A stretch of DNA of 64,000 nt from Rhodobacteraceae bacterium EL53 (GCA_900313015.1 OMPR01000006.1:124001-188000), one strand, 5' to 3'; counted from the stretch's first letter, positions 28,026 to 37,900 are shown. The notes: generated by a model from the letters alone, not told the origin. Made by a program: numbers and translations.

Positions 28026-28056
28026 CAGTCATCCCGAGGAGGAATCGGGATGACTG
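28026..28056 (+). promoter_or_regulatory. hairpin holding ribosome site in loop and start codon in stem
   Basis: A perfect 12-base inverted repeat (arms 28026-28037 and 28045-28056) encloses a seven-base loop GGAGGAA, which is the Shine-Dalgarno of the dioxygenase gene. The ATG at 28050-28052 is in the right arm. Folded, the mRNA would hide the start codon while showing the ribosome site. This could set translation or respond to temperature or a binding factor. Confidence 0.6.
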
Positions 28057-28862
28057 AAATGACCGTTAAGCAGGTCGCAGGCTATGTAGGGGCAGAGATT
28101 TCAGGCCTGTCGCTAAGCGGATTGGATGACGCCGGGTTTCAGGTGATACGGGATGCCCTGTTCACCCATGGTGTCGTGTTTTTTCGGGATCAGGGTGTCT
28201 CACCCGAAGATCATATCGCGCTGGCAGAACGCTTTGGGACCATCGACGTAAATCGGTTCTTTACCCCCGTTGCCTCCCACCCAAACATCGCTGAGGTGCG
28301 CACCGAAGCGGATCAGAAAAACGTTATTGGCGGGTCTTGGCACACCGATCATTCCTACGACACAGCGCCCGCGATGTGCTCGATCCTTGTGGCGCAGGAA
28401 TTGCCGCCCTTTGGTGGAGATACGCTGTTTGCGTCACAGACCGCCGCCTATGCGCACTTGTCAGATGGGTTAAAGGCCATGCTGGAAAATTTGAAGGCCT
28501 GGCATTCAGATGCCTCGTTCAGCGACAGCCCCAAGGATGGGCGTTTGACGGGTGACAGTGTCACAAAACCGGTGCTGCATCCGGTGGTCATTCACCACCC
28601 ACAGACCGGTGAAAAGGCGCTGTATGTGAACGGGGATTTCACCACACACTTCGAGGGCTGGACCAAGGCAGAAAGCCAGCCGCTTTTGGATTACTTGTAT
28701 GACTACTGCACCCAACCCGCGTTTGCCTTTCGGTTCCAATGGCAACCCGGCAGCGTCGCAATCTGGGACAATCGCTTGGTGCAGCATTATGCGGTGGCCG
28801 ATTATCACGGTGCGCGGCGGTTGATGCATCGTATCACGGTCGAGGGCCAGCCGCTCTACTGA
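28050..28862 (+). CDS. TauD/TfdA-family Fe(II)/2-oxoglutarate dioxygenase
   Basis: A 270-residue dioxygenase. The iron ligands are visible as HTDHSYD (His-x-Asp) and the later His in RLVQHYAVADY, with the 2-oxoglutarate-binding Arg in RLMHRITVEG. The family hydroxylates sulphonates, aryloxyacetates, quaternary amines and other small acids. The substrate here is not shown. It lies 50 bases after the RidA gene; its start is placed by GGAGG in the loop of the hairpin at 28026-28056. It may be an added function rather than part of the anthranilate core. Confidence 0.85.
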   Translation: MTEMTVKQVAGYVGAEISGLSLSGLDDAGFQVIRDALFTHGVVFFRDQGVSPEDHIALAERFGTIDVNRFFTPVASHPNIAEVRTEADQKNVIGGSWHTDHSYDTAPAMCSILVAQELPPFGGDTLFASQTAAYAHLSDGLKAMLENLKAWHSDASFSDSPKDGRLTGDSVTKPVLHPVVIHHPQTGEKALYVNGDFTTHFEGWTKAESQPLLDYLYDYCTQPAFAFRFQWQPGSVAIWDNRLVQHYAVADYHGARRLMHRITVEGQPLY

Positions 28863-28886
28863 GGCGCACCAGCGCAATCAAATTGA

Positions 28887-28909
28887 CATCCCCCGGCTTC
28901 AGGGGGATG
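28887..28909 (+). other. short hairpin between dioxygenase and BKACE genes
   Basis: Arms CATCCCCC (28887-28894) and GGGGGATG (28902-28909) form an eight-base stem with a seven-base loop. It is not followed by a T-run, so it may be a weak terminator or an mRNA-stability hairpin. Confidence 0.4.
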
Positions 28910-28940
28910 ACTTGTTCCTATCGAAATCAGGAGCCCGCTT

Positions 28941-29771
28941 ATGTCCAAACCTTGCATTTTGTGCTGCGCCATCACTGGGTCCGTTCCGACCACGGCGGAT
29001 AACCCGAATGTGCCTGTGACCATCTCACAGCAAGTCGAAAGCAGCCATGCAGCGGTCGAGGCAGGCGCGTCGATTATCCACGCCCACGTGCGCAACGATG
29101 ATGAAACCCCGACATCCGACCCGGATCGGTTTGCCCAGCTCAAGGAAGGTCTGGAGACGCACTGCCCCGGCGTGATCATTCAGTTCTCAACCGGTGGGCG
29201 GTCTGGTGCAGGACGCGATCGTGGTGGCATGTTGCCCCTAAAACCGGACATGGCCTCATTGTCGGTTGGGTCCAACAATTTTCCAACGCGCGTTTATGAG
29301 AATTCGCCCGATTTGGTGGCGTGGCTTTCGGCGGAAATGGTCAAGTATGAGATCACGCCCGAGATCGAAGCCTTTGACCTGAGCCACATTTTGCACGCGA
29401 TCCGGATGAGCGAACAAGGGTTGCTGTTTGGTAAGCTGTATGTGCAGTTCGTGATGGGTGTGAAAAACGCGATGCCTGCGGACAAAGAAGTCTTTGATTT
29501 CTACGCCAAGATCATGCGTGAACGCGCTCCAAACGCGGAATGGTGCGCCGCCGGGATTGGACCAAACCAGTTGATCGTCAACGAATGGGCAATTGCCAAT
29601 GGCGGTCACACACGCGCTGGTCTTGAGGATAACATCCGCATCGACAAGAACACCCTTGCCCCGTCAAACGCGGCATTGATCGCGAGGGCCGCTGATCTTT
29701 GCGAAAAATACGAACGCCCAGTGGCAACATTGGCGCAGGCACGTGAGATTTTGGGCCTGAAACCAACCTGA
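28941..29771 (+). CDS. BKACE-type beta-keto acid cleavage enzyme
   Basis: A 276-residue TIM-barrel enzyme of the 3-keto-5-aminohexanoate cleavage family (formerly DUF849). Zinc ligands are visible in IIHAHVRNDD, and QFSTGGRSGAG and AGIGPNQLIVNEWAIANGGH are the usual later segments. These enzymes join acetyl-CoA to a beta-keto acid and split off acetoacetate plus a new acyl-CoA. Downstream of the aminobenzoyl-CoA genes it may process a beta-keto acid from ring opening. The order of genes supports one pathway, but the exact substrate is unknown. Confidence 0.85.
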   Translation: MSKPCILCCAITGSVPTTADNPNVPVTISQQVESSHAAVEAGASIIHAHVRNDDETPTSDPDRFAQLKEGLETHCPGVIIQFSTGGRSGAGRDRGGMLPLKPDMASLSVGSNNFPTRVYENSPDLVAWLSAEMVKYEITPEIEAFDLSHILHAIRMSEQGLLFGKLYVQFVMGVKNAMPADKEVFDFYAKIMRERAPNAEWCAAGIGPNQLIVNEWAIANGGHTRAGLEDNIRIDKNTLAPSNAALIARAADLCEKYERPVATLAQAREILGLKPT

Positions 29772-29796
29772 TCTGGTGCGTCGTCATCGCGCAAAC

Positions 29797-29994
29797 TTAG
29801 CGCGACACTCTAGGCTTTGTGAATGCGGTACGCACCTTTTCCGGGATTTTCGGCTGAAAGCGGTTGAACGTGGAATAGGTGTCGGGTGTCTCGACATCAT
29901 GGGTTTTCATGAATCCCTTTGCAATGGTTGCTGCCATTGTCTTCAGCCCTGATCGGAACCTGAGCAGTTCTGGCGCATTACCCGAGCCACCAGA
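29797..29994 (-). pseudogene. fragment of an unrecognised gene
   Basis: A frame open from an in-frame TAG at 29997 down to TAA at 29797. It includes MAATIAKGFMKTHDVETPDT and ends FTKPRVSR. The text is protein-like and reads as the 3' end of a lost gene. An ATG at 29937 would give 46 residues, but no ribosome site supports it. I do not recognise the family. Confidence 0.35.
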
Positions 29995-30205
29995 CTAAGA
30001 TTTCTCGACCGGCGCTGGAGCGATTGCCCTCAGGTTTTGTCTGACTTGATTGCATTTAGAAACGCACCGGCACAGGAACAACGCCGACCCTATTACAAAG
30101 TGAGTTGAAAGAATCCGACGCCTTCTTGATCCGCACCGCTATAGTCGGGGTTGAATTCTTATCCTGCTGCCTTGAGCACCAAGCAACTCGTCTGCACTGC
30201 GCTCG

Positions 30206-30448
30206 TTACTTTCTGTTCTTATTAATAGCGGTAGCACGTCCATTTAGACCGGCGTCTGGTTCGGTCTCATTGCACAAATCCAAATTCGGATTACAGCCCA
30301 TAGGTCCGGCTTCAAAAAGTACGACTTTTACATTGGGATCAGCACTTAGCCTGTTGACCAATACACGACCTGCTGAGCCAGTTCCAACCAACTCAATATC
30401 CACAATTATGAGGGCATTCCTCATCTTTTGAAAAAAAACACTAGCCAA
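30206..30448 (-). pseudogene. N-terminal remnant of a GMC-family oxidoreductase
   Basis: The frame reads VGTGSAGRVLVNRLSADPN followed by VKVVLFEAGP. This is the FAD-binding start of GMC flavoenzymes such as choline dehydrogenase, whose usual text is VGAGSAGCVLANRLS. The homology stops after about 50 residues and the frame ends. The rest of the roughly 530-residue enzyme is not found nearby. The region 29772-30516 therefore holds relics of deleted genes. Confidence 0.65.
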
Positions 30449-30487
30449 AAGCTCAAACCTAAACTAGCCTTTTTTGATAAGAAAAGT

Positions 30488-30500
30488 CTCAATAATTGAG
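30488..30500. promoter_or_regulatory. palindrome before the TRAP operon
   Basis: CTCAATAATTGAG is a perfect 13-base palindrome 16 bases before the start codon of the TRAP binding-protein gene, just upstream of its ribosome site. It could be an operator for the IclR protein of the same operon. Being so short and A+T-rich, it may also be chance. Confidence 0.3.
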
Positions 30501-30516
30501 AAAATGGGAGAAGACA

Positions 30517-31749
30517 ATGACAATCAACAATAGAATTAAGGGTGTCTCGAGGAGAGATTTCTTCAAAGTCGCAGGTACTTACGGCATGAGCTCGACGCTC
30601 CTTGCTGCTGGTGCATTTGGTGGCGCAATGACAACCGCGAATCTCGCGGCTGCTGCAGAATCAACGTACGACCGTCGCTTCGCCAAAGACGCAAAGTTCA
30701 CTTTGAAGTTCGGAGCTGCTGGTTTTAACCCGCAAAACCTTTTGATCGAACGCGCTGGCGCACTTGAATTTGCACGCGATCTTGAATCACGGACTGACGG
30801 TGAAATCCGCGTTGAGTTCATCGGCAACAATCAGATTTGTGGTCAGACATCCTGCGTTGAAAAAACACAGCAAGGTATCGTTGATATCTATGCGGCTTCG
30901 ACACAGAACTCAGCAGGCGGTGCACCGTATCTGAACGTGCTCGATTACGCATATATGTTCCGTAACCGTGCCGATCAGTACCACTTCCTTTACTCTCCAA
31001 AATCACAAGAACTCTTGCGTGACCCCTATGAAAAGAACCATGGTTTGAAGTTCCTCTTCAGCCATGCGGAACTTCGTGGCATTCAGCTAGGTCTTGCTTG
31101 GGAAGATAAACCAACGGTTACTTCTATCGAACAATTGTTCGGGACAAAGAACCGCGTCACAGGCACACAACTTGGCCGTATCGCCATGAAGGCGTTGAAC
31201 CTGAACCCAGTTCCGGTTGCTTGGGAAGAAACACTTGATGGCCTCAAGCAAGGCCTCATAGATGGCGCTGAAACTTGGGCGTCTGCGGTAGCCTATGCCA
31301 ACATGTCACCAGTGGTGTCCCAGTCAGTTCACCTGAACTTCTTCTGTGGCACAGAGCACACTGCGATGAGCGCGTCAGTGTTTGATAGCCTTGGTGGTGA
31401 ACTTCAGGACGCTGTGATGGAATCGTCCTATTGGGCGCAAACGCACGTTCAAGCGGCAAACGAAGCGGCATTGGTGAAAACCGTTGGTATGTCTGACCCA
31501 ATGTTGCCTGATACAATCTTTGCACAGAACAACGTGCGCAACGCGTTCTTGTCGGATGCAGAAATCCGCAAAGCAGAAGAAATGTGTTCACCAGAATTCC
31601 AACCGCAGTTGTGGGAGGAATGGCGTGAGCGGATCAACGGTTGGTCCGGCGGGCACGACACCTATCAGGAAATCTATGACGAAGTCCGCACAATTGATAA
31701 GGACACGCTGCCTGAAAACGTTGAGCCACGTCGTTGGTGGAAGGGCTAA
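30517..31749 (+). CDS. TRAP transporter substrate-binding protein (DctP family)
   Basis: A 410-residue periplasmic solute receptor. The N-terminus has a twin-arginine-like signal (SRRDFFKVAG, then a hydrophobic Ala/Gly run ending AAAAE). The mature part has the DctP-type segments EFARDLESRTDGEIRVEF, GIVDIYAAST and GLKQGLIDGAETWASA. ATG 30517 follows GGGAGAAG. It belongs to the type annotated mannitol/chloroaromatic compound TRAP. It is the first gene of dctP-Q-M-IclR. Sequence cannot name the ligand; nearness to a reductive dehalogenase suggests a halogenated aromatic acid. Codon use is visibly more A+T-rich than the flanking operons. Confidence 0.88.
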   Translation: MTINNRIKGVSRRDFFKVAGTYGMSSTLLAAGAFGGAMTTANLAAAAESTYDRRFAKDAKFTLKFGAAGFNPQNLLIERAGALEFARDLESRTDGEIRVEFIGNNQICGQTSCVEKTQQGIVDIYAASTQNSAGGAPYLNVLDYAYMFRNRADQYHFLYSPKSQELLRDPYEKNHGLKFLFSHAELRGIQLGLAWEDKPTVTSIEQLFGTKNRVTGTQLGRIAMKALNLNPVPVAWEETLDGLKQGLIDGAETWASAVAYANMSPVVSQSVHLNFFCGTEHTAMSASVFDSLGGELQDAVMESSYWAQTHVQAANEAALVKTVGMSDPMLPDTIFAQNNVRNAFLSDAEIRKAEEMCSPEFQPQLWEEWRERINGWSGGHDTYQEIYDEVRTIDKDTLPENVEPRRWWKG

Positions 31750-31774
31750 TAGCCCTTAGCTAGCTGACTAAATT

Positions 31775-31810
31775 GGGCCGGTCCGAAGGGAAACTTGGAC
31801 CGGCCCTTTT
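31775..31810 (+). terminator. rho-independent terminator between dctP and dctQ
   Basis: A perfect ten-base stem GGGCCGGTCC / GGACCGGCCC with a 12-base loop is followed by TTTT. Placed inside the operon after the binding-protein gene, it would lower expression of the membrane subunits relative to the receptor, a pattern common for binding-protein operons. Confidence 0.8.
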
Positions 31811-31866
31811 CATATTACAGGGCCATCGCTTAGTGGTGGCAATCAATAAATCTGGGAGAGAGCGTG

Positions 31867-32538
31867 ATGTCTATTTGGGCTGACGCAGCGACTATCGTCT
31901 CGAAGACGTTAAGTGGCGACATCGATTTCCAAGTTGTAAACGCATATAGATCCAACGCCGCTTGGATCGTATTCACAACGGTCACGTTGGTAGGCGGTTT
32001 CTTGGTCTACTATCTTTACAAGGCTAGCCCATGGCTTGAAAGAAACCTTGAACGCACAATCGTCGTTTGGTCCTACATCATCATGGCCGCGATCATTTTC
32101 TTTGGCGTTATTCAACGTTTTCTACTCAGTGGCCAACCCGCTTGGTCGACGACAATACCCCCGCTCATTTTCATGATCATGGCTTGGTACGGGTGTTCGT
32201 TTAATGTCCGCTTGCGCACGCATCTGAGTTTTAATGAGTTTCGCACGAAATTCTCACCCAAGGGCCAAATTGCAGCCCTCAGTTTGGATGCCGTGCTTTG
32301 GATGATCTTCTGCATCGTGATCGTGACAACCGTGTCGCGCGAAGTTGTTCGGTCTTATTCAAACTTTCAGATCGTACTCGGGACCGACAACACCATGCAG
32401 TGGTGGTTCCTGATCACAATTCCAATCGCCTTTATCTTGATGGCCGGTCGCGTTCTCGAAAACTTATTTGAGGACTGGTCCAATTATCGCAAGGGCGAAC
32501 CCTTGATCAAGCAGGCTGTAATCGGGGGGGACGTCTAA
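31867..32538 (+). CDS. TRAP transporter small membrane subunit (DctQ family)
   Basis: A 223-residue membrane protein with four predicted helices, for example WIVFTTVTLVGGFLVYYLY, VVWSYIIMAAIIFFGVI, LIFMIMAWYGCSF and WWFLITIPIAFILMAG. ATG 31867 follows GGGAGAGAG; the GTG three bases earlier is not needed. It joins the receptor to the large DctM channel subunit, whose start overlaps this stop by one base. Confidence 0.85.
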   Translation: MSIWADAATIVSKTLSGDIDFQVVNAYRSNAAWIVFTTVTLVGGFLVYYLYKASPWLERNLERTIVVWSYIIMAAIIFFGVIQRFLLSGQPAWSTTIPPLIFMIMAWYGCSFNVRLRTHLSFNEFRTKFSPKGQIAALSLDAVLWMIFCIVIVTTVSREVVRSYSNFQIVLGTDNTMQWWFLITIPIAFILMAGRVLENLFEDWSNYRKGEPLIKQAVIGGDV

Positions 32539-33896
32539 TGGCTGATAGTACAATCATTACGTTGATTTCACTGACTGTCACCGTGCTCTTCATGCTCGGC
32601 ACGCCGGTCCTACTCGTCATCTTTTATTGGGTCGTTGGATGTAGTTTTGTAATTGGCTTGCCGTTAGACAATACCGGCGCTGAAATGCTGAACGTATTCA
32701 ACAAGGGCTTTGCCCTCTTGGCCATGCCGTTGTTCATCCTCACCGGTGATTTGATCAACAAATCCGGCATCGCACGACGGCTTTCTGATTTTGCCTATTC
32801 CTGTCTTGGTTGGCTACGTGGCGGTCTTGCCATGGCAGCAATTGGTGCATGTGGCCTGTTCGCCGCGATCTCTGGTTCTAACTCAGCAACGACAGCGACC
32901 ATCGGTTCGATGTTGCATCCCGAAATGGTCAAAGGCGGCTATGACGAACGTTTCTCGGCCGCAACAGCTGCGGCTGGTGGTACGGTTGGGATCATTATAC
33001 CGCCGTCGATTATCTTCATCGTCTACGGCTTCTTGATGAACCTGCCGATCTCGGACCTATTCGTCGCTGGTATTATTCCCGGCACATTGATGGTTGTCGG
33101 TATGATGGTCACGTGTTTCATCATCTGCTCGATCAACGGTTGGGGTTACCTTATCAAACTGTCGTTTGAGCGCGTTATGAAGACTGCAATTGGTGCATGG
33201 TTGGGCTTCTTCGCGATTGGGCTTGTTCTTTGGGGCATTTACACGGGTAAGTTTTCACCGACAGAGGCGGCAGGTGTGACCGTTGGTTTCTGTATCATCG
33301 TCGGCCTTTTGTCTTATCCGATGAACAAGATCATGGGCACTGATGCGGATACGCCGGTTGCGGACAAATCCGTGTCATCCATGTTCGTTGTCGAAGGGTT
33401 CACCCCATTCGAAATCCCATCTATCGTCGTACGTTCCGCGCAAATTACAGGCATCCTTGCGCCACTCATCGCGGTATCGGTTGTTATGCAACAGGTACTG
33501 TCGGCAATGGGCGCGCAGGACACAATCGGCAATTTCGTGACAAGCATGGGCGGCTATTACCCTGTTCTGTTCACGGCAATGGCCATGGTTTTTGTCGCTG
33601 GAATGATCCTTGAATCGCTTCCTGTGACTATCATCCTGGCACCGATCCTTGCGCCGATCACAGCATCAGTTGGTGTCGATCCTATCCACTTCTCTGTTAT
33701 CTTCCTTGTTGGTGCCTCAATCGGCTTCATCACACCCCCCTATGGCCTCAACCTTTATGTGGCTTCAGGTGTGACGGGTGTCCCCTACTTCCGTCTCTTG
33801 CGGTATTCATCATTGTACCTCATTTCGCTGATCGCGGTTTGGATAGTCGTGGCGCTGACACCTGAACTCGCACTTTGGCTACTGCCAAATCGATAA
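32538..33896 (+). CDS. TRAP transporter large membrane subunit (DctM family)
   Basis: A 452-residue membrane protein with about a dozen hydrophobic helices. The family segments are FALLAMPLFILTGDLINKSG, GACGLFAAISGSNSATTATIG and VGIIIPPSIIFIVYGFLM. It forms the ion-driven import channel with DctQ. Its end lies ten bases before an IclR regulator gene, which appears to be part of the same transcript. Confidence 0.92.
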   Translation: MADSTIITLISLTVTVLFMLGTPVLLVIFYWVVGCSFVIGLPLDNTGAEMLNVFNKGFALLAMPLFILTGDLINKSGIARRLSDFAYSCLGWLRGGLAMAAIGACGLFAAISGSNSATTATIGSMLHPEMVKGGYDERFSAATAAAGGTVGIIIPPSIIFIVYGFLMNLPISDLFVAGIIPGTLMVVGMMVTCFIICSINGWGYLIKLSFERVMKTAIGAWLGFFAIGLVLWGIYTGKFSPTEAAGVTVGFCIIVGLLSYPMNKIMGTDADTPVADKSVSSMFVVEGFTPFEIPSIVVRSAQITGILAPLIAVSVVMQQVLSAMGAQDTIGNFVTSMGGYYPVLFTAMAMVFVAGMILESLPVTIILAPILAPITASVGVDPIHFSVIFLVGASIGFITPPYGLNLYVASGVTGVPYFRLLRYSSLYLISLIAVWIVVALTPELALWLLPNR

Positions 33897-33905
33897 AGGG
33901 ACGAC

Positions 33906-34670
33906 ATGACAGACGATAACAAGGGCCACATTCCAACGAACTTGCGTCTGTTATTGCTGGTGGAGCAGATCGCGCAAGAGGGCGCGCCTGTTTCACCTAG
34001 CGCCCTTAGCGCAGCCCTTGGCCTGCCTAAACCAACCGTCCATCGGATTTTGGCAACAGCTGAAGAAGAAGGATTTTTGCAACGCGATCTTGATGGCCGT
34101 TCGTTCGGTCCAGGATCGCGTTTGCGCAAGCTTTCAGCCAATGCGTTATCATCGCAACGCGTACGGACAGAGCGATTGCTGGTCCTTAAAAAGCTTGCTG
34201 AAGAGATCGGTGAGACGTGCAATCTAGCGGCGCCAGGTCGTTACGGCATGGTCTACCTTGACCGTGTCGAAACGCACTGGCCGCTGCGTATCCAGTTACC
34301 CATCGGAACACGGGTTCCGTTTCATTGCACCGCAAGCGGTAAGATGTATCTCTCTTCAATGCCGCCCGACAAATTGCAACGCCTGTTGCAATCCATGCAG
34401 CTGGAACAGAAAACTTCTCGCTCAATTGTTAAACCGGAACAATTGATGACTGAGCTTGCTGAAACCCGCGAGCGTGGGTTCGCAACTGATAATCAAGAGT
34501 TCATGGAGGGGATGGCAGCTGTAGCTGTCCCAATCTGTGACGATCACGGACGTTTACTTACCACCCTATCGATCCACGCCCCAATCCTACGACACGATTT
34601 AGATGATCTCGCGCTATCGATAGATACGGTGCGTGCCGGTGCAAAGCGGCTGGAAGAAATCGTGCAATAG
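33906..34670 (+). CDS. IclR-family transcriptional regulator
   Basis: A 254-residue regulator. The N-terminal winged helix has VSPSALSAALGLPKPTVHRIL. The C-terminal ligand domain has the usual VPFHCTASGKMYLS and RGFATDNQEFMEGMAAVAVPI segments. Following dctM closely, it probably controls the TRAP operon in response to the imported compound or a metabolite. IclR proteins often regulate aromatic acid uptake and breakdown. Confidence 0.9.
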   Translation: MTDDNKGHIPTNLRLLLLVEQIAQEGAPVSPSALSAALGLPKPTVHRILATAEEEGFLQRDLDGRSFGPGSRLRKLSANALSSQRVRTERLLVLKKLAEEIGETCNLAAPGRYGMVYLDRVETHWPLRIQLPIGTRVPFHCTASGKMYLSSMPPDKLQRLLQSMQLEQKTSRSIVKPEQLMTELAETRERGFATDNQEFMEGMAAVAVPICDDHGRLLTTLSIHAPILRHDLDDLALSIDTVRAGAKRLEEIVQ

Positions 34671-34982
34671 CCCCTGCTCGGGGAGAATTCCCGGCTTTCC
34701 AAAAGCGAATGAACCTTAAAACTGGGTCAGGGTAACGCAGATCCAGTGTATCAAATCATGACACCAAGGTTTTTCGAGGTATGCCAATTTTAAAGTAACC
34801 TAACGATCTGCCTATCCCACAATTCGCGACCTTGCAGACACTCGATACGTTGCAGAAATCAAACAATTTGGGCTCAATCGAAGCGTTCGCTGCAGCGAAC
34901 CCATAGGTCTGGTTTTCCACTTCAGGTTAGCAAATGACGTAACAATCAAAGTTGTCTGCCCTTCCGCTCGCGGTGATCTGGA
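34671..34982. other. intergenic region between convergent genes
   Basis: About 310 bases between the IclR gene and the reductive dehalogenase, which converge. I see no gene, no clear terminator hairpin with a T-run, and no repeat. Confidence 0.5.
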
Positions 34983-37900
34983 TCATAGGTCGATTTCAAT
35001 CACGCCGTCTGCTTTGGCCGCGCGACTTTGGCACAGGATGATTGCCCCCTCACGTTGCTTGTTTGACAGCACAAAATCGCGGTGTTCCACCTCGCCCGCA
35101 AGCAAGCCACATTTGCAGACCCCGCAGATGCCGTCGGCACATTTCACATCCACCTGAATGCCAGCTGCATTCAGCACCTCGGCGGCGTCCTTGTCCGCGG
35201 GCACGGTCAGTTCGCACCCAGATTTGGCCAGCTTCAACGTGAATGCGTGGTTCTCATACTCTGGCTGCTCAGGAACCGAGAAATACTCCAGATGCCTCGC
35301 CTCTTCGGGGAAGCCCTGCTGTTCAGCGGCCTGCATCACGCCGTCCATGAACCGATCAGGGCCACAGGTGTAGACGTGCCAACCGCTCTGATACCCCGCC
35401 ATGACGGCGTTCAGATCCGCACGGGTGCCTTCGTCCGAGAAATGCAGATGCACCCGATCCACCCATGGCATGGTGGCCAGATCGTCCAGATACCCAGCCC
35501 CGGCGCGGGCGCTGGCGGAATAATGCAGCTCAAAGTCCGCCCCCAGATCATGCAGGCGGTGTGCAAAGGCGATCATGGGCGTGATGCCGATCCCGCCTCC
35601 CATGAGAAAAGTTCTGGTAGCTGTTTCATCCAGTTCGAAATGGTTGATGGGTTTCGAGACGAAGACCTTGCGCCCCTCATCAAAAATGCGGTGCAATAGG
35701 GCCGAGCCACCGCGCCCTTCATCCTCGCGCAGAACTCCGATCTGATAGGTGGAACGATCCGTTGGGTTGCCCGACATCGAATATTGGCGCAGGAATTCAG
35801 GTGCCACAAGGATGTCGAGATGCGCCCCAGCGGTCCAGTGCGGCAAGGGGCTGCCATCCAGCGATGAGAATTCATATTTGGTGACGTCTGCGGTCATCTG
35901 ATCGACCTTGGACAGCTCAACCCGGATCACCGGCGCATCGCCAGAAATCTGATAGCGGTGCACGACCGACAAATCGCCCGCCGCCTTGCGGGCTTGGTAT
36001 TCCTCGGCGCTGATCATGTTTTCATAGGCAGCGATCCCTGCCTCGCGGTCCATCGCAAAAGGATAGGGCCAAGGGTGCGGGGCCAGCGGCGCGGGATAGA
36101 CCGCAAGGGTCTGATCCTCGAACTTCAGATCCAGATCCCGTTGCAGGCCACGCCGGTTCAAGGGGTGTTTGGTCGGACGGTAAGCCCCATCCGGGTCCAG
36201 TTCGATATCCCACCACCACTTTTTGACGTCATTCAATTCGCCGTGGCCCACCGCATCATCCAGTTTGGCCAGCACAGGCGCGGCTGAAGGGATGTTCATT
36301 GCGGCCCAGCGAAACGGTTTTTCTGCAAAGATCCCTTCGAGGTTCCATGGGCAGGTTTTCATGCATCGCCCACACATCGCGCCGCCGGGCGTAGTAATCC
36401 GGTATGTGGCGCATTTCTGGCTGTCTGATTTCCAGATTTCATAGCCGTTGAACATACGCTTGGGGCCTGCCGTGATCGCGCCGGATGGGCATTCGCGGGC
36501 ACATTTGTTGCAGCTCTCGCAGAATTTTTGCAGGCCAAAATCGATTGGCCTGTCGTGGGCCATTGGCATGTCGGTGGTCACGGCACCCGATTTCAAGCGT
36601 GGGCCAAGGTATGGATTCAAGATCACCTCGCCGATGCGGCTAACCTCGCCCAATCCGCTTAGCAATAGCAAGGGCGGTTGCAGGACCTCGCCATCCATCA
36701 CTGTGTGGGCCTTGGCTTTGTAACCAAGATTGCGGATTTGTTGCGCCATCACGCCGCCCAACAGCGAAAACCGCAGATATGCGCGCATGGATTGACTAAC
36801 CGCGATCCAGTCGTCGCCGCTGGACCCCTCCATGGTTTCATAGCCCTGATCAATGATCATGCTGATGGCTTGGTCGTGAGGTGGCACGATTTCCTCGCCG
36901 GTGGCGTCATGCGAATACCAAGACCAATCCGGACATCGGCTAAGGCCCGCAGCGTCCGCACCTAGGAAGTAGCTGGCCGCTTTGAGGTTATCGGCATTGC
37001 GTTGCGCATCACTTGGGCGGGTGCCGTCGGCCGTTTCACCATCTTGTAACAGCACAAAGGCCCCCAGCGCGCGGCGTTGGGCAAAACTGGGCGCGGCTTT
37101 GCGCACGTAGTAACCGCCCTTTGCCCCATCTTGCAGCGTCTTGCCCATGTCACCAAACTGTGCCCGGGCGAACATATCGGCGCGCTTGGGAACGCGTGCG
37201 ACGTTTTCTTCGTCGATATAGGTGGTGGGGGTGTCCACGCGTTTCAGCCGCTCGAACGGCTGCGCGCCGTCTACATAGCGGCGTTTCGCGTAGGGGTCGC
37301 GGTTCATCGCATTCTTGGCAAAACCCGCGCCCAGCCACCATGCGGGGCCTTGAGTTTTGAACCACGGCTGGTCAGCCATAGGGGCCAATGGCCGGTCATG
37401 TGCCAGATCCATTTCGGTGGTGATCGCAGCAAGGCCAAAGCGTTTGCCCAGCCACGGTGCAACCAGATCACGGTTTTCAGATGTCACCAAACCCGCAGAA
37501 ACGGCGAGTTTTCCTAGATCCACATCAGTCGAAGTCGCGGTATGCGCCCGTGCATCAAAACCCAACAGACGGATATAGTTGGCAATGACCATCGCGTTTT
37601 CAGTGGCCAGCAGACAGGCTCGGTGATCTTGGGCATCCATGATCCAATCGCTGCCCGGTTCGTCCGCCTTGGGGTCGCGCATATGTTCGTAGAGAAAGAC
37701 AATCGCATGACGGTGGCCATCGATGGGACGTGGTACAGCCTGCATGCTGTCGCGCAGATCAGCCATGATCACGTCAATGCCTGACGCCAATGTCTTTGTC
37801 TGACGGGTTTTGAGCGCATGCGCCAAGCGGTCAATGTCTGGGTTGCGCAGAGGCGTTTCCAACAGGGCTGCTTCAGGCAGAGGCCCAATGCCAATCATCG

